Positions 23,101-35,100 of a stretch of DNA of 64,000 nt are shown piece after piece. Origin of the DNA: Haliclystus octoradiatus (Eukaryota; Cnidaria; Staurozoa; Stauromedusae; Haliclystidae). The stretch spans positions 13,747,751 through 13,811,750 of the forward strand of contig OU744447.1 in the NCBI GenBank assembly GCA_916610825.1. The letters are read 5' to 3'. Numbering within the stretch: position 1 is the stretch's first letter; each line of letters starts with the position of its first letter. Both the position numbers and the translations under genes were made by a program. A model generated the notes under the pieces. It was not told where the DNA came from. It searched no databases and was given only the letters and a program-made list of their open reading frames with translations.

Positions 23101-23796
23101 ATAGTTTTTAATGACTTTAAAAATATTTTAGATTCGAAAATAGATGATAAATGACGTCACAGTGTTAGCTAGACAAGGAGCAAGATCTTTTAATAAGAAA
23201 TTTATATTGATTTCAGATGGCTGTCAAGACAGATGCTTTGAATCCTCAACATACTTTTGTGCCTTGGATTACTGTGGACGGAGTAAGCATAACCAACTTC
23301 AGATAAAATAATCAATACAGCAAAAATTCGATAATAATTCACAATAAACTTCGATTTGCTATGTGATCAGCAACTGGCAATTATATAGTGATGCGCATTT
23401 CATACTTAGCCTCTATTTGTCGCCCTAATGAAGAATTTGGGTACACCAGATAGTGATTTGAGCATGGGTTTGAGGTTGTCAGACCATATAAAATTGTAAA
23501 ATTTACCAGAGAACGGCATGAAAATGTGGTTATAATCTATAAAGGCAATGAACACGAGACCCGGCATGAGAACACTGAATTATTAATCGCTGATTGCATC
23601 TTATATGGATGTACTTGCACAGTATATGTAGCTTCATTTATTGTCTTCGTCTATGGTTTAGGTCCACACAGACGCCATTCAGAAGGAGGCATGGGGAAAC
23701 ATGTTGAAATTGATTTGTAATTCATACAAAGGCACAAAACCAACGGAATGCAACCAACCAGAGTTCGAACCAACCGTTTGCTACAATGAATTGTAA
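20187..23796 (+). CDS. GILT2: gamma-interferon-inducible lysosomal thiol reductase-like, seven exons
   Basis: Coding exons: 20187-20333, 20903-21112, 21233-21307, 22437-22553, 22655-22735, 23217-23282, 23662-23796 (stop TAA). All introns are phase 0; the product is 276 aa. The signal peptide contains IIVLVLTSLIAASYA. Cysteine-rich N-terminal patch PCSLGVRYWCKNEDNARECG. Active site CSGC in YYESLCSGCH; GILT signature CQHGAPECLGN; exon 6 HTFVPWITVDG; C-terminal CNSYKGTKPTEC. This is the most canonical of the three, with both redox cysteines. An in-frame Met 18 codons upstream (20133) exists, but the later Met gives a normal signal peptide. The known role is disulfide reduction of proteins in the endocytic pathway, linked in animals to antigen processing or innate defence. 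Confidence 0.9.
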
Positions 23797-25271
23797 TTCA
23801 ATTATAGAGCGTATCGCATGTTAAAATTATCCCGTTAAATTTTAGCTTGTTTTTTTCATATGTGGTTAGTGTATAAGAGCTTCAACTATGTGTGTGTGAT
23901 ATCATTACAGTAAGTTAGGATGAATCAAAATCAGCCAGTTAGAGCAAACATTTCCGATATAGTGTGCAGTGTTTATTGTGTCAGTATCCTTATATTACCC
24001 GATTCTGTTTATATTGATATTAATAGAACCCAGGGTTAGATTGATCAAATAATTGAAACAGTTATGATACTGCACTCCTGTGGTTTTGCATAAAATTCTG
24101 CTCCATCCGTGTCAGAAATTTCGATCTATTTCCATGCGTTTTACATTAATGATATCTTATATTTATCACAATATATTTTAGGTATAATATATTTGTTTCT
24201 GTCTGGTTGAAACAATGGTACTTAACTGCTTCCTATGTAAATTAGTAAAATGAATTTGATCAGACTGTGACCTTACTTAGATGTAACTTTAGAACTGGGA
24301 ACGAATGTAAAGTCCAATGACCCAGATATAAATTCTGAAAATGCTCAATCACATTAATTTAGGTTAAAAGAGGGCGTGCCACATTTAGAAAATATGCGCG
24401 ACAGTGCGCTCCTATTAAGTACTGATCGGAAGAAAAATAAGCCCCATAAACTCCTAGATGGGCCTAGACTTATTTGACAATAGTACATCGTCTTGCTAGT
24501 CTGCTTTTCTATTTCTAACTCATTTTCTAACGAAATATTTGAAACTCAAAGGCATTCTATCACCAGCAGCTGCTGGCTTTAATAGAATTGCTTTGCAATA
24601 ATGTTATGGGTGAGTCCCTTATCCTGCATTATGACATTTTGGAGTTTTGCCTTTCCATGGAAAAAGCTCCCTAAAGTCAATTACTTTTGCCGATATTAGA
24701 GTTTGATAGTAAAAAATTATGTACTACGGTCTATTTTACATGAGCGCGGATCTACAGGCACAAGGAGGGAAGCAATAGCATACACAAAGATTTAATGATA
24801 AATTACTATAAATATTGCCGAAGAGAGAAATATGATGTAAATGACGTAATTTATTTAATTGTTAAACAATAAATGAACAGATCATAGATCGTATACATAC
24901 ATTTAAATTTCAATGGATTGACAGGAAGTTTAACCTGGATTTAAATGCACAAACAAATATATTCATGTTCATTGTAGTCAGTGGCTGTTTGTAGCCTGGT
25001 TACTATTTAGAATTGGAATGCTTCAAACGACGTATGTCATAAGTAAACGCACTCAAATACCTGGTAAATATAATATCATAATATAGGTATATATTACAGG
25101 ACGTACAGTCGGAGTCTCCCGACTCCAGCTTTGAAGTTTTTGTCGAGCAATATATAAAGTCATTAAAATGTGGATTTCACTTGTATTAAACAACAAGAAA
25201 ATATTTTAGAAAGTATTAATATATTATTAATACGAAATACAGACATTAATGTTCAAAAGATGGCCTCGTTC
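23797..25271. other. Tail-to-tail intergenic region, GILT2 / activin-like gene
   Basis: 1.5 kb of AT-rich sequence between the convergent stop codons, presumably 3' UTRs and spacer. No ORF, repeat family or RNA gene recognised. Confidence 0.45.
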
Positions 25272-28200
25272 TCATGCACATCCACAAGATTGAGCTGTCA
25301 TATTCATAATGTCTCTCTTAAAAATGAATCCATCTTCATCCATGTATAATAACGAAAGTGGCTTCATTTTAACTGGTACACAACAAGGCAAATATTCTTT
25401 ACCACGACGACTTGCAAGACGTTGTAGAATACTTGTATGTGCGTACGTAGGTGGATTACTACCAGTACAAGACCCGCGACAATAATTTGCATAAAAACCC
25501 TCCGGTCGTATGATCCAATCGTTCCATTTAATTTGTGCAAACGAAACATAAAATGCTTTTCGACAACAATCAGTCATGTCAGGTCTGCAATCTAACGATC
25601 GTCTATCACGTGGTACATGCATAGCATGATCGCTGACATCCATAACAATGTAAGGTCGAAAATTAGTTTTATCAATAAACGATAAACCCTTGGGACAATT
25701 TCTGCATTTTAAACGTAATAAATGTGTTGTACTACGTAGATTTTCAATAGACAAATCATTAAGCCAATCTTGTATGACATGCGTTATACTCATAGTAACC
25801 CAACCAGATGATTCACTATTGTATAATTGTTCATTAACAACTTTGCCTTTTGAATTTGGTGCATGATAATATAATTGTAGACGCTGGATAACAAATGAAC
25901 CAACTTCTCCAAATGGTTTGTAGAATTGTAAAAATGCATAATTGAGGGACGCTTGCACTAGATCACTTCTTGAGAATCGGAACGTAAAACAGCCTTCAGA
26001 TACTTTACAGCCACGGGGTATATGCGATGAGTATACTACAACAGAACAAAAGCTATTGACAAAAATGATCTAAACCTACTAAAGCTCAATTCTATCATTA
26101 GAAAGAGTTGAATTTTGCTATCAAATCTACCATCAGGTTTTAAGTGACTATCTAGTAGAGTACACAATATACTTTGATATATCACGGGACTGAGTGATAA
26201 CACAATTCTCTATACAAAACATTATGGAGAGCAGTATCTTTTCATAACGTTTTGTATAGTGAATTGTGATATTTAAAAGTTTCTTTGTCAGCTATGTCTG
26301 ACCGTGTTTTGTGGCGTTCTTTGTGTAGCAAATATGTAAGGCGTAAGAGGGACGGCACATTCCTATAATGTGACTGTCTATACTACTACTACTGAGCGAT
26401 ACATCGATATTGAAAAATGCATTTACAATGAAAATTGATCATATCCGACGACTTTGGGCAGTTTAGATAAGACGTTTAGTTCCGATAAGACGTTTCGAAA
26501 AAAGGGTTATGCTGCTATTATGAGGACTGATGGGATGACGGCTGGCTGACTTTGGCGCCGGTCATGTATTTTTCTCACATCTTTGAGAATTTTAATTTTA
26601 ATTTTCCATTCATATCTGATATAGCCCAAGTTTCATCTTTCAATTCAATTTTGAATAATATATTGATTTTATTACGTTATTTTATTTTATATTTACCAAC
26701 GCTTCCTTAATTTAATTATTATTTTTATGCTGCTGTAAATTTCTCAATATGGATTCTGTACTTGTTTGTCGCCTCTCATACAGCAGGGATAATTTACTGA
26801 AACTTCAAGACAGTGGAAGAAATCCAATAGAACCACCTTTGGCACATGGAATTCACGATTTTATTTGGCTATGTCGCTATAAGCGATCTGAAAAGAGAAA
26901 GAAAAGAGGAATAAGAGCTGGGAAAAAAGTAAAAAATCGCCATGCAAATAAAATCGTAAACCAAGGGAAAACTCACTCAGCCATTGAAAGACAACAATGG
27001 ATGAATAGTCTTTCAGTAACAGAAATTGGACAACAGACTATTGAATCCAATGATAAGCATTGTTCAACTGAAAACAACAGCTCGGATCTGCGGACTGCCC
27101 CCCGGGACCGTGAGGTGGGAAAGCCTAAAGGAAAACCTACCCCCGCATTCGTAACTATAGCAACTTTCAACGCAAATACATTAATAAAAGAACATCGTCT
27201 TAGTGAGCTGATAAAGCTCGCAGAAGACATGGAGATCGACATCATTGCTCTGCAAGAACATAGAAGAGTTCTTCAAACAGATTTTGAAACCATCAACGTC
27301 GGCAAAGGATGGACAGCACGCCTAAGCAGTGCACGAACAGGTGGACATGGTGGAGTTGGCTTTATAACATCCCCACGCATTGAGCATTGCATTTTAAAAG
27401 TCGATAATCATCATCATCGTGTTATCTCTATGTCAGCTCAGCTAAAAGACCAACGAATCCATATTATCAACTGCCACCTACCAACAGCTGCTCAGCCATC
27501 TACATTAGAAGTGTGCAATATACTAGATATGATTGACAACATCATGGAAAACCTTCCGAGCCGTGACTTGACATTACTTGCAGGTGATATGAATGCAGAT
27601 CTACCATGCGATGGTATGACAGTAAAGAACAAGCATACATTTAAAGTCACGCCTCAATCTGAACATTCTTGCGCAGTATCTGACTTTGTAGTTGGACATG
27701 AACTTACTGCAATTAATGGAACAATGCGTCAGAAACAGCGTAAATTGGTCACATTTTACGGACCACGCAAACGGAAAGCTCGATTAGACTACATATTCGT
27801 GCACAGCCGTAGAGCACATCTAATCAGATTTGTAAAGACCATTCGACCCCGCTGTATTCCATCAGACCATGCAATGGTATACTGCCGCATCAACGTGAGA
27901 CTCTGGCTACCAAGAATCAGGAAAGCAAGATCACAGCCAAATTGGGACTCCTTAAAAAATGAAAACATCAAACAAGAGTTTATCAATGAAGTCTTCAAAT
28001 CACATTCTGGTGAAGAAAACTACGATTCATACGTTGAAGCAATTCACAGTGCTGCAAACAGAGTACTTCCAATAAAGCGTTCAAATAGAGTCACATGTCT
28101 GTGGGAAAGTGATTATGGAATCTGCAAAGAAAGGCATCGTCTTCTGGAAGCTCCTAGAGGAGAAATAAATAACCATGAGAGAATACTCGAAGAAGCACAT

Positions 28201-31200
28201 AACCATGCAAGGGAGCAGCTAATTAAGCAAGTTGCAGATAACATCAATCAACATCATGAAGCCGGGCGCAATCAGGCGGTATGGCGTGGCATAGAACAAC
28301 TCACTGGCCGTAAACAAAGACCAAATGCCATTGTGAATGCATCATCAATTAAAGATCGCCTAAAAATGATTGAGTCACACTTCAGCAACATATTAAATTC
28401 TAATCAGAACTTGCTACACCTATGTGATCCACTCCAGCCTCCAACGGGATTACCACCTGCACCTGCAGTCAAGTCTGGACCAATCACTGATGAAGAAATT
28501 TCACGTGCATGCAGTTCAACATCTAGTGGCAAAGCCAGCGGACAAGATCACATTCCTTCTGATGTCACGCGCATTACCGAAATCACTGAGAGATATCTGA
28601 AACCAATAATGAATCCTATGATTACAGAGGGTAAGGACCCACCTCAATGCTTTCGAAAGTCAACCATTGTCTGCATCCCAAAGCAGGGAAATGTCAATAA
28701 TCTAAACAATCAACGCGGTCTCTCCTTAATGCTATGTAGTGCAAAGTTGTACAACCGCATCATCATGGACAGATTAAGGACGAGATTGGAGTCAATACTG
28801 CTGAACATACAAGCCGGTTTCAGGATGGAGAGAGGGACAACTGAGCAAATTACTGCCTTAAAGATCTGTATTGAAACCTGTCAAAAAAGGAAGAAAGACC
28901 TAGTGGTAATATTTGTTGATTTCAAGAAAGCATTCGACAGCATCACCAGAAGTGCATTACCTACGATCATGAGGTTCTATGGCATACCAGAAGATATCAT
29001 AACAGCAATCATGTCAATGTACACCAATACAGAAGCCACGGTAAAGACTCGAAATGGATATACTGACCCGTTCACAACCACCTCTGGTGTTCTACAGGGT
29101 GACACCTTGGCACCATATTTATTCATCTTGGTCATGGACTACGTGTTACGGATGTCACTAAGGGAAGAAGATGCTTATACCTTAAGAAGACGTCTCTGCC
29201 TCAGGAAACCAGCTGTGAAGTTACCAGCCTTGGCCTACGCGGATGACTGTGCATTAATGAGCAACGATGCCCGATCAGCAGAACGCCAACTACACCGATT
29301 CGAGACAGAGGCAAGGAAGGTTGGATTGTCAATCAACGAGGCAAAAACCGAAGTTATGTACATTGGACCTCCATCAGATGAATATACCATCAAATCAATC
29401 AACGGACAACCACTTCCTGTTGCAAAAGATTACAAATACCTTGGCTGCCAAGTTCTCAAAAGTGAATCATCGTTCAAACATAGAAGACGTTTAGCATGGA
29501 CTGCAGCCATTAAACTCAGGAAGGTATGGGGATCCAATGTCGACATGTCATGTAAAGTACATCTTTTTACGTCATGTATTGAAAGCGTGCTCTTTTATAG
29601 CTCTGAAGCATGGACTCTCAGCACCACACTAGCAGAGCAAGTAGATGCCTCCCACAGAGCACTTATTCGATATGCAGTGGATATCAGATTCCCCAATGTT
29701 ATCAGCAACAAAGATTTATATAATCTGACGGGATTGAAGGCTGCACAGAAGCGCATACGTAATCTTCGCCTCTCGCTCATTGGCCACGCCTTAAGACGCC
29801 CAACCTGTCCTCTGGCTATGTCACTGAATCCTGACAATCAACCGACCGAACCACTGAGAAGGGGAGGCGCTCTTATGAACACCTATGTTGGACAATTTAC
29901 GAACGATCTTGGCGCCATGTACATACAACCAAATAATGTCATGTCCAAAGCGAATAACCGTGATGGCTGGAGAAATAATGTAGTTAAATTATGTAAATAA
30001 ACTTAAAGTTACTATTTTTGTTACGACGTTCAATAATTATGTATATATTTATAAATATCTTTTAATTGTACATACTAATTTGACGTAAAGAGATGATGAT
30101 GAGGACTGATACATGAGGATAACGATACGCTTTCCAAAAGGAATGATCATTATATACGTAAAGGAATCTCATTATGATATGGTAATCATCGTTATCACAG
30201 TAGGATGATCATACGTAAGACTCAATCTGATCAGATCATACAAAAGGCTTAAATCCGATCAAATCAACTTCGGACTATGAACTAAGACTTACTAAATCTT
30301 CCGAATGATGAGCAAAAATAATTTAGAAGCTGAATAAAGAATTATTGTTAAATTTTGGCGTGCATAACGTACCGAGAGTAAAATAACGCCCTGTGTTCAA
30401 CTATTGATGATATATATTGGCTACGACATATTCATGTAACGACAATTTATTGCGTTTATTAAATACTAGAAAAAGTTGGAGTTACAAATCTGATAATTAC
30501 CACGAATATATAAATATAATATTTCAAAATCCTATTCCCCATTTATTGAAACAAATAGCTTGAAAAATGATACATCGACAGTATGGTGCTAATTATGTTG
30601 CGTTTATTTGCGTAAATTTCATTTTGATCTCTTTCAAGGTCTGGCATGTAGGAGGGCTACGATTAACCTAGATGTGAGAAGGCATGTGGCGGAAGGTAGG
30701 CTACGATTAACCTAGAGATGTGAGAAGGCATGTGGCGGAAGGTAGGCTACGATTAACCTAGAGATGTGAGAAGGCATGTGGCGGAAGGTAGGCTACGCTT
30801 GCTATATGATGTCTAAAACTTCAATTGATGGGTTTATAATAAACCTTTTGTTACAACATGATCTGTACCTAGAAAACTGACCTTCTTCAGCTGAGAACAG
30901 AACCTGTTTTGTTTTACCGTAAAACGGCCTTGCATCTAAATGTAATGTTTGATCATTGTTATTCGTCATCGAAGTGATGAAATCTAAGTGTCCATCTTTT
31001 AATGCGTTTGGAATGTTTGATTTTTTCCGTTGCATAGGTGGTGGACGGTCTTTCATTTGCAGCTTTGATAAAATCTGTTGTTTTATCAATTCAATTCGTA
31101 TCTGTTCTTCTATGTAAGTTGAATTTGATAAGTCAACATCACCAGTAATTGTTGCATTTGCCTGCGAATCATTCGTAGATGCAGTTGTCGTTGTTGTGGG

Positions 31201-31329
31201 GATTTCTCCTGGTGTTATCGCAGCTGCTGCACATATTATTGGTAAATATGCAGATAGTACCAAAAGTATAAATAAACCTTTGCTTTGGTAGCCAACTTGC
31301 AAATCATCGCATAAAACTATGGCACGCAT
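25272..31329 (-). CDS. Activin/inhibin-beta-type TGF-beta ligand, two exons
   Basis: Exon 1 is 30882-31329 (ATG at 31327-31329, donor GTCAGT) and exon 2 is 25272-26035 (acceptor TCTGTTGTAG, stop TGA). The intron is phase 1 and completes a Val codon; the product is 403 aa. A signal/anchor segment (GLFILLVLSAYLPIICAAAA) lies at residues ~18-37, then a Thr/Ser-rich linker. The prodomain helix IELIKQQILSKLQMKDRPP is typical of activins and related ligands. A prodomain core follows, then the dibasic RDRR furin-type site and a ~105-aa mature domain. This has nine cysteines, including the extra N-terminal pair (SLDC...DCC), then KWNDWIIRPEGFYANYC, PCCVPVK, LLYMDEDG and a terminal CGCA. Nine cysteines plus WNDWII favour activin over BMP or GDF8/11. 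It would signal as a secreted disulfide-linked dimer through type I/II serine kinase receptors to Smad2/3. The intron carries a full-length LINE in the opposite orientation. Confidence 0.92.
26532..30098 (+). mobile_element. Full-length RTE-like LINE with 12-bp TSD
   Basis: The element comprises a ~217-bp 5' UTR, one intact 1083-codon ORF and a ~100-bp 3' UTR ending in GAT-type trinucleotides. It is flanked by the 12-bp direct repeat ATGAGGACTGAT (26520-26531 and 30099-30110). A short microsatellite-like tail instead of poly(A) is usual for RTE-clade elements. It is inserted in the activin-like gene's intron, antisense to the gene. Confidence 0.85.
26749..30000 (+). CDS. LINE ORF: APE endonuclease plus reverse transcriptase
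   Basis: Uninterrupted 1083-aa polyprotein. Residues ~1-135 are basic with no recognised domain. Residues ~136-385 form an apurinic/apyrimidinic endonuclease domain: TFNANTL, a catalytic Glu in IIALQEHRR, GDMNADLP, and the closing LDYIFVHS...SDHAMV. The reverse transcriptase follows: KASGQDHIPSDV, the palm motif FVDFKKAFDS, GVLQGDTLAPYLF, the catalytic AYADDCAL, and the thumb YKYLGCQV. The C-terminal region continues to ~1080 without a clear zinc finger. It would nick target DNA and reverse-transcribe its own RNA at the nick. The single ORF and tail favour RTE or a relative. The intact frame and target duplication suggest recent activity. Confidence 0.93.
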   Translation: MDSVLVCRLSYSRDNLLKLQDSGRNPIEPPLAHGIHDFIWLCRYKRSEKRKKRGIRAGKKVKNRHANKIVNQGKTHSAIERQQWMNSLSVTEIGQQTIESNDKHCSTENNSSDLRTAPRDREVGKPKGKPTPAFVTIATFNANTLIKEHRLSELIKLAEDMEIDIIALQEHRRVLQTDFETINVGKGWTARLSSARTGGHGGVGFITSPRIEHCILKVDNHHHRVISMSAQLKDQRIHIINCHLPTAAQPSTLEVCNILDMIDNIMENLPSRDLTLLAGDMNADLPCDGMTVKNKHTFKVTPQSEHSCAVSDFVVGHELTAINGTMRQKQRKLVTFYGPRKRKARLDYIFVHSRRAHLIRFVKTIRPRCIPSDHAMVYCRINVRLWLPRIRKARSQPNWDSLKNENIKQEFINEVFKSHSGEENYDSYVEAIHSAANRVLPIKRSNRVTCLWESDYGICKERHRLLEAPRGEINNHERILEEAHNHAREQLIKQVADNINQHHEAGRNQAVWRGIEQLTGRKQRPNAIVNASSIKDRLKMIESHFSNILNSNQNLLHLCDPLQPPTGLPPAPAVKSGPITDEEISRACSSTSSGKASGQDHIPSDVTRITEITERYLKPIMNPMITEGKDPPQCFRKSTIVCIPKQGNVNNLNNQRGLSLMLCSAKLYNRIIMDRLRTRLESILLNIQAGFRMERGTTEQITALKICIETCQKRKKDLVVIFVDFKKAFDSITRSALPTIMRFYGIPEDIITAIMSMYTNTEATVKTRNGYTDPFTTTSGVLQGDTLAPYLFILVMDYVLRMSLREEDAYTLRRRLCLRKPAVKLPALAYADDCALMSNDARSAERQLHRFETEARKVGLSINEAKTEVMYIGPPSDEYTIKSINGQPLPVAKDYKYLGCQVLKSESSFKHRRRLAWTAAIKLRKVWGSNVDMSCKVHLFTSCIESVLFYSSEAWTLSTTLAEQVDASHRALIRYAVDIRFPNVISNKDLYNLTGLKAAQKRIRNLRLSLIGHALRRPTCPLAMSLNPDNQPTEPLRRGGALMNTYVGQFTNDLGAMYIQPNNVMSKANNRDGWRNNVVKLCK
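30653..30797. repeat. 46-bp tandem repeat, about three copies
   Basis: A unit containing GTAGGCTACGATTAACCTAG followed by AGATGTGAGAAGGCATGTGG recurs three times almost without change. The first copy lacks two bases. It lies inside the activin-like intron, about 85 bp from the exon 1 donor. Confidence 0.9.
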
Positions 31330-32179
31330 TTCGAATAAATTTCGCTCTCTCCAACTATTAAACTACGAGCCCAACAAATCTCTCCGGCTTTATTTCATCA
31401 AGCAAGGGTCTTTAAATTGTTGTGCTATTTAATGTAGGCTGACATATCAAGTTAAATATTGAAAAATCTCACAATTGTGTATACATAATTCGATTCAAAA
31501 CCGGTGTTGTGGTTTTGTCAATAAACATTCGACAGGGATATTGCGATGAAAAGCCTTTGTGAAAAGATAGATTACCAATCTTATTTTGACAGTATTTAAG
31601 CACGTGTTGACAGGCTCACGCGACAAAGTGAAGGGTAGACAACATATATATCCCAGATGTAAGTCACGTAGCAAAAGAGCAACTCTCAACAGCCCGCTCA
31701 ACAGATGTAACATTCTCATTTCCACATTTAAATAATTTTGATCATTTTAAAAATTTAATCCTGATTTACATTCCTATAAAAATATTGAATTAATAATTCA
31801 ACGATTGATTTAATGCATCTTCTGATCACGACATAGAGGCGGAGTAACACAGCAAGATGAAATTCCTCTACTGCCAGAAGGCGGAGTTGTGACATTTTTT
31901 CGATCTCATCTCCTCATTAAAAGACAATAGGAATCCAGAAACGAAACAGTTGGGAATTGTTTAAGTCTATGGGGATTGGATTTACATTGGAGTTTGATCT
32001 GTCCTGGTCTTGTTGTGATTATTGTTGTCACTAGTGCATTGTGATTCCCTTGCCGGATTCCCTGAAAGGTGGTAGTTTTCGAAAGTCTGCGAGCAGGCTA
32101 GAAAGACATGCAGGAAGCTCTTCCCTCTTCCCCTGTGGCCTCTCTTAGCTTAGCGTTACTGTCAAAACTCAATTGCAAC
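31330..32179. promoter_or_regulatory. Divergent upstream region, activin-like gene / Asterix
   Basis: 850 bp between outward-facing start codons. It contains a MITE-like end (GTCTGCGAGCAGGCTAG, 32086-32102) close to the Asterix start. No TATA box placed with confidence. Confidence 0.4.
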
Positions 32180-35100
32180 ATGGCGTCCAAAGCTACAGCT
32201 ACAACTTCTTTCAGCAGTCCAAATTCACCAGATCCACGTCGACCAACTCGTATATATCGCTACAAACCATCTTCATCCAAACCGAATGATGATCCTACAG
32301 CAGATTACCTCAATCTTTTAGGAATGATATTCAGCATGTGTGGATTGATGATGCGCGTAAGTCTCTCTTTTAATGATTTTAGGGCCTAAGCCTACTCATC
32401 GAGAGTCATTGTCATTGTCTCATTATTTTCAATTTTAAAGTGAGCTGTATCACTGTGAAGGTCTGCAGGATAGCCCAAAGGAAAACTCAGTTCTATGAAG
32501 CTCTACAAAATCCAACTGTTGAAAGCGAAGTATGATGTTAACGCTTTGTGAAATTGCTTATAATTTTTAAATTTTCATAGTTTAGTAGGCTAGGTAGGCT
32601 AAATAAGCAAAACCCTTTTTAAGCCTGGTTACCATATAACAAATTTTCCTGTGACACTGCCTGCGATAGTCCAGATTCGAAAGAATGCATTGTGGTCGCC
32701 AAGATCGTGTTTTTTCTCAGAAAATGTGCGGCTGAAAGCCAAATTCTGGTGTAATTTTGCACGGGTGTATCACATATGTAGGCAAATTTTGGATAAAACA
32801 TCAAAATAATCATGGAAACTATGTCATTTTCTTATAAACTTCGGATACAGTATAATTATGAGATGCGCGGCTGGAATTTCAGCCGCGAAAATGATTGCGC
32901 GGCCAAAATCTTGCCCGCAAACAGCGAACTTTCCAATCTGGGCGATGAATCGAAGGCACCGTAGACATGCCGGCAACGAATTGGCGATAGCCTTGGAGCT
33001 GGAACACAACTATCTCTATAAAGGGTTTGCACATGGTTGAAGCCGACGGATGTGTTTTTCGTGTTCCGTATTACTGAAGCCATTTTCATCTATAAACTTG
33101 ATTTTAATTATGTAGGAGGAATTATTTTCTTCATATTAATATATTTACTCTTACGTGGTAAGCTAATCTCATTATATTAGTTTTTATTATTTAAAAAATC
33201 GACAATTATGTCGACATACAGCACGTTGTGGGAGAGTCTCAAGGCAACTGCTGATCAAAAGTATGACAATGTCTTGACGTGTTGTGAACGTTACATTAAC
33301 GGTGAAAGTATAAAATGGCCTGTAAAATCAGAGTTGGAAGATGGTATATTATTATTTCTCCTAGTTTTACAAACAACAAAGCCAGATTTGATAGAAAATA
33401 TTGTCGTCGAAAACAATGATTTCAATGAAGATGTAGATGATACCGATGTGACTATCGAATTACAATCTCAACGCGCCACAATTTCAAATGACGACTTCAA
33501 CCAATCCACACACAGTGATGTCGTTAGTGATGAAACTTTGAACCAGGTTTTGCCTGTGTTGTCTACGGCACCATTGATAGTTGAAACCACACAGACATGC
33601 GAGAACCTGTTAAGGGGACTATGCAAACATGGCTTGTCCGGCAAAAAGGATGGGGCTTGACAATTTTTACACCAAAAGGTATGTTCTCGTCACTTAAAAC
33701 ATGGCCGGTTTCGTGGTGGGTGCAAATTCACACAAAATGAATGCACAAAACTTCATCTTTATATCTGCCCATCCTCGTACAAAAGTAGATCCTGTTTAAA
33801 TGAATTTTGTACAGCGATGCATTTAAAAGGTACTGTTAGGTACATCCCGTCACAACAAAATGTGAGACCTCAAAACGATAGAATGCAAACCATGATCCAC
33901 CAAAGACCAATTCCAAATATTATTCCCGAAAATATGATGCAAACTGGAAATCACTTACTTACTAGACCATCTAGTTTAGGGTCAGCTCAGGCTGCAGCTA
34001 ATCAAACAACAAACAATGTGTCGATTTTACCGTCCCAACCACCTTTTTTGTATCCGGGGAGATCACCTCCGGAACCTCCGGAATACCGCATGGCGAGAAT
34101 GGAGGCCCAATTGGACAAATTAATGACTCTACTAACACATCAACTTCAACCACAGAGGTCAACATTTCAACAGCTACACCCAGTTCGTTAAATTGTTATT
34201 ATTTCAACTCAAGGTCGATTGTTAATAAACTGGATAATTTATTTATTTTACTCAACTCATCTGAATATGATATTATCTTTATATCTGAAACATGGTTATC
34301 CACAATTATACCAGATTCACTACTAACTACATCAGCCGGTTACACTATTATAAGAAACGACAGGAGCACAATTGGTGGGGGTGTTGCTATTTTTGTTAAA
34401 TCCGAACTTACTTTTACTATTATTGATTTACCGCAAACACTTAATCCTCTGGAATGTTTGGCAATTGACATCCGTCTGGCAGGAAATCAGATATATCGAT
34501 TTGGTTGTTTTTATCAATCACCATCAAATTCAATAGATATAAATTCTACAAATGACCTTTGCGCCTGCATAGACTTTTATTCATCTTGCACATTTCCTTG
34601 CTTTCTATTTGGTGACTTTAATTACCCATCAATAGAGTTGAATATCCCTATGAGTTCAGGCGATACATGTCATGATCTCTTCTTAGATGCCGTCGTGAGA
34701 AATGATCTCCGTCAAGTTTAAATGAACCAACACGATCGAATAATATTCTGGATCTTATACTAACCTCAACACCCCATCTCATCAGTGAATTAACAGTAGT
34801 GGAACCATTTACTCAAACCTGCGATCATAATGCTATAAATGTTTCTATAAATATCCCGAAATCAGTTGTTATCGAAACAAATAAACTTGTACCAAATTTT
34901 CGTAAGGCAAATTACTGTGAAATAAATAATCATCTCAGCTGTATCAATTGGCTTTCTAAATACGAACAATGTGGAGATAATATAGAAACATTTTGGAACT
35001 CAACTACAAATGAACTTGACTATTGCATAGATAACTTTATTCCAAAACATCAACAAAACAAAAGGAGTAATCCAAAGCATCCCAAATCAATCCGTGTCTT

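Noticed and set aside
31495..31725. 76-codon minus-strand frame upstream of the activin-like gene
   Set aside because: No signal or family similarity; the exon 1 start with signal peptide at 31329 is sufficient.
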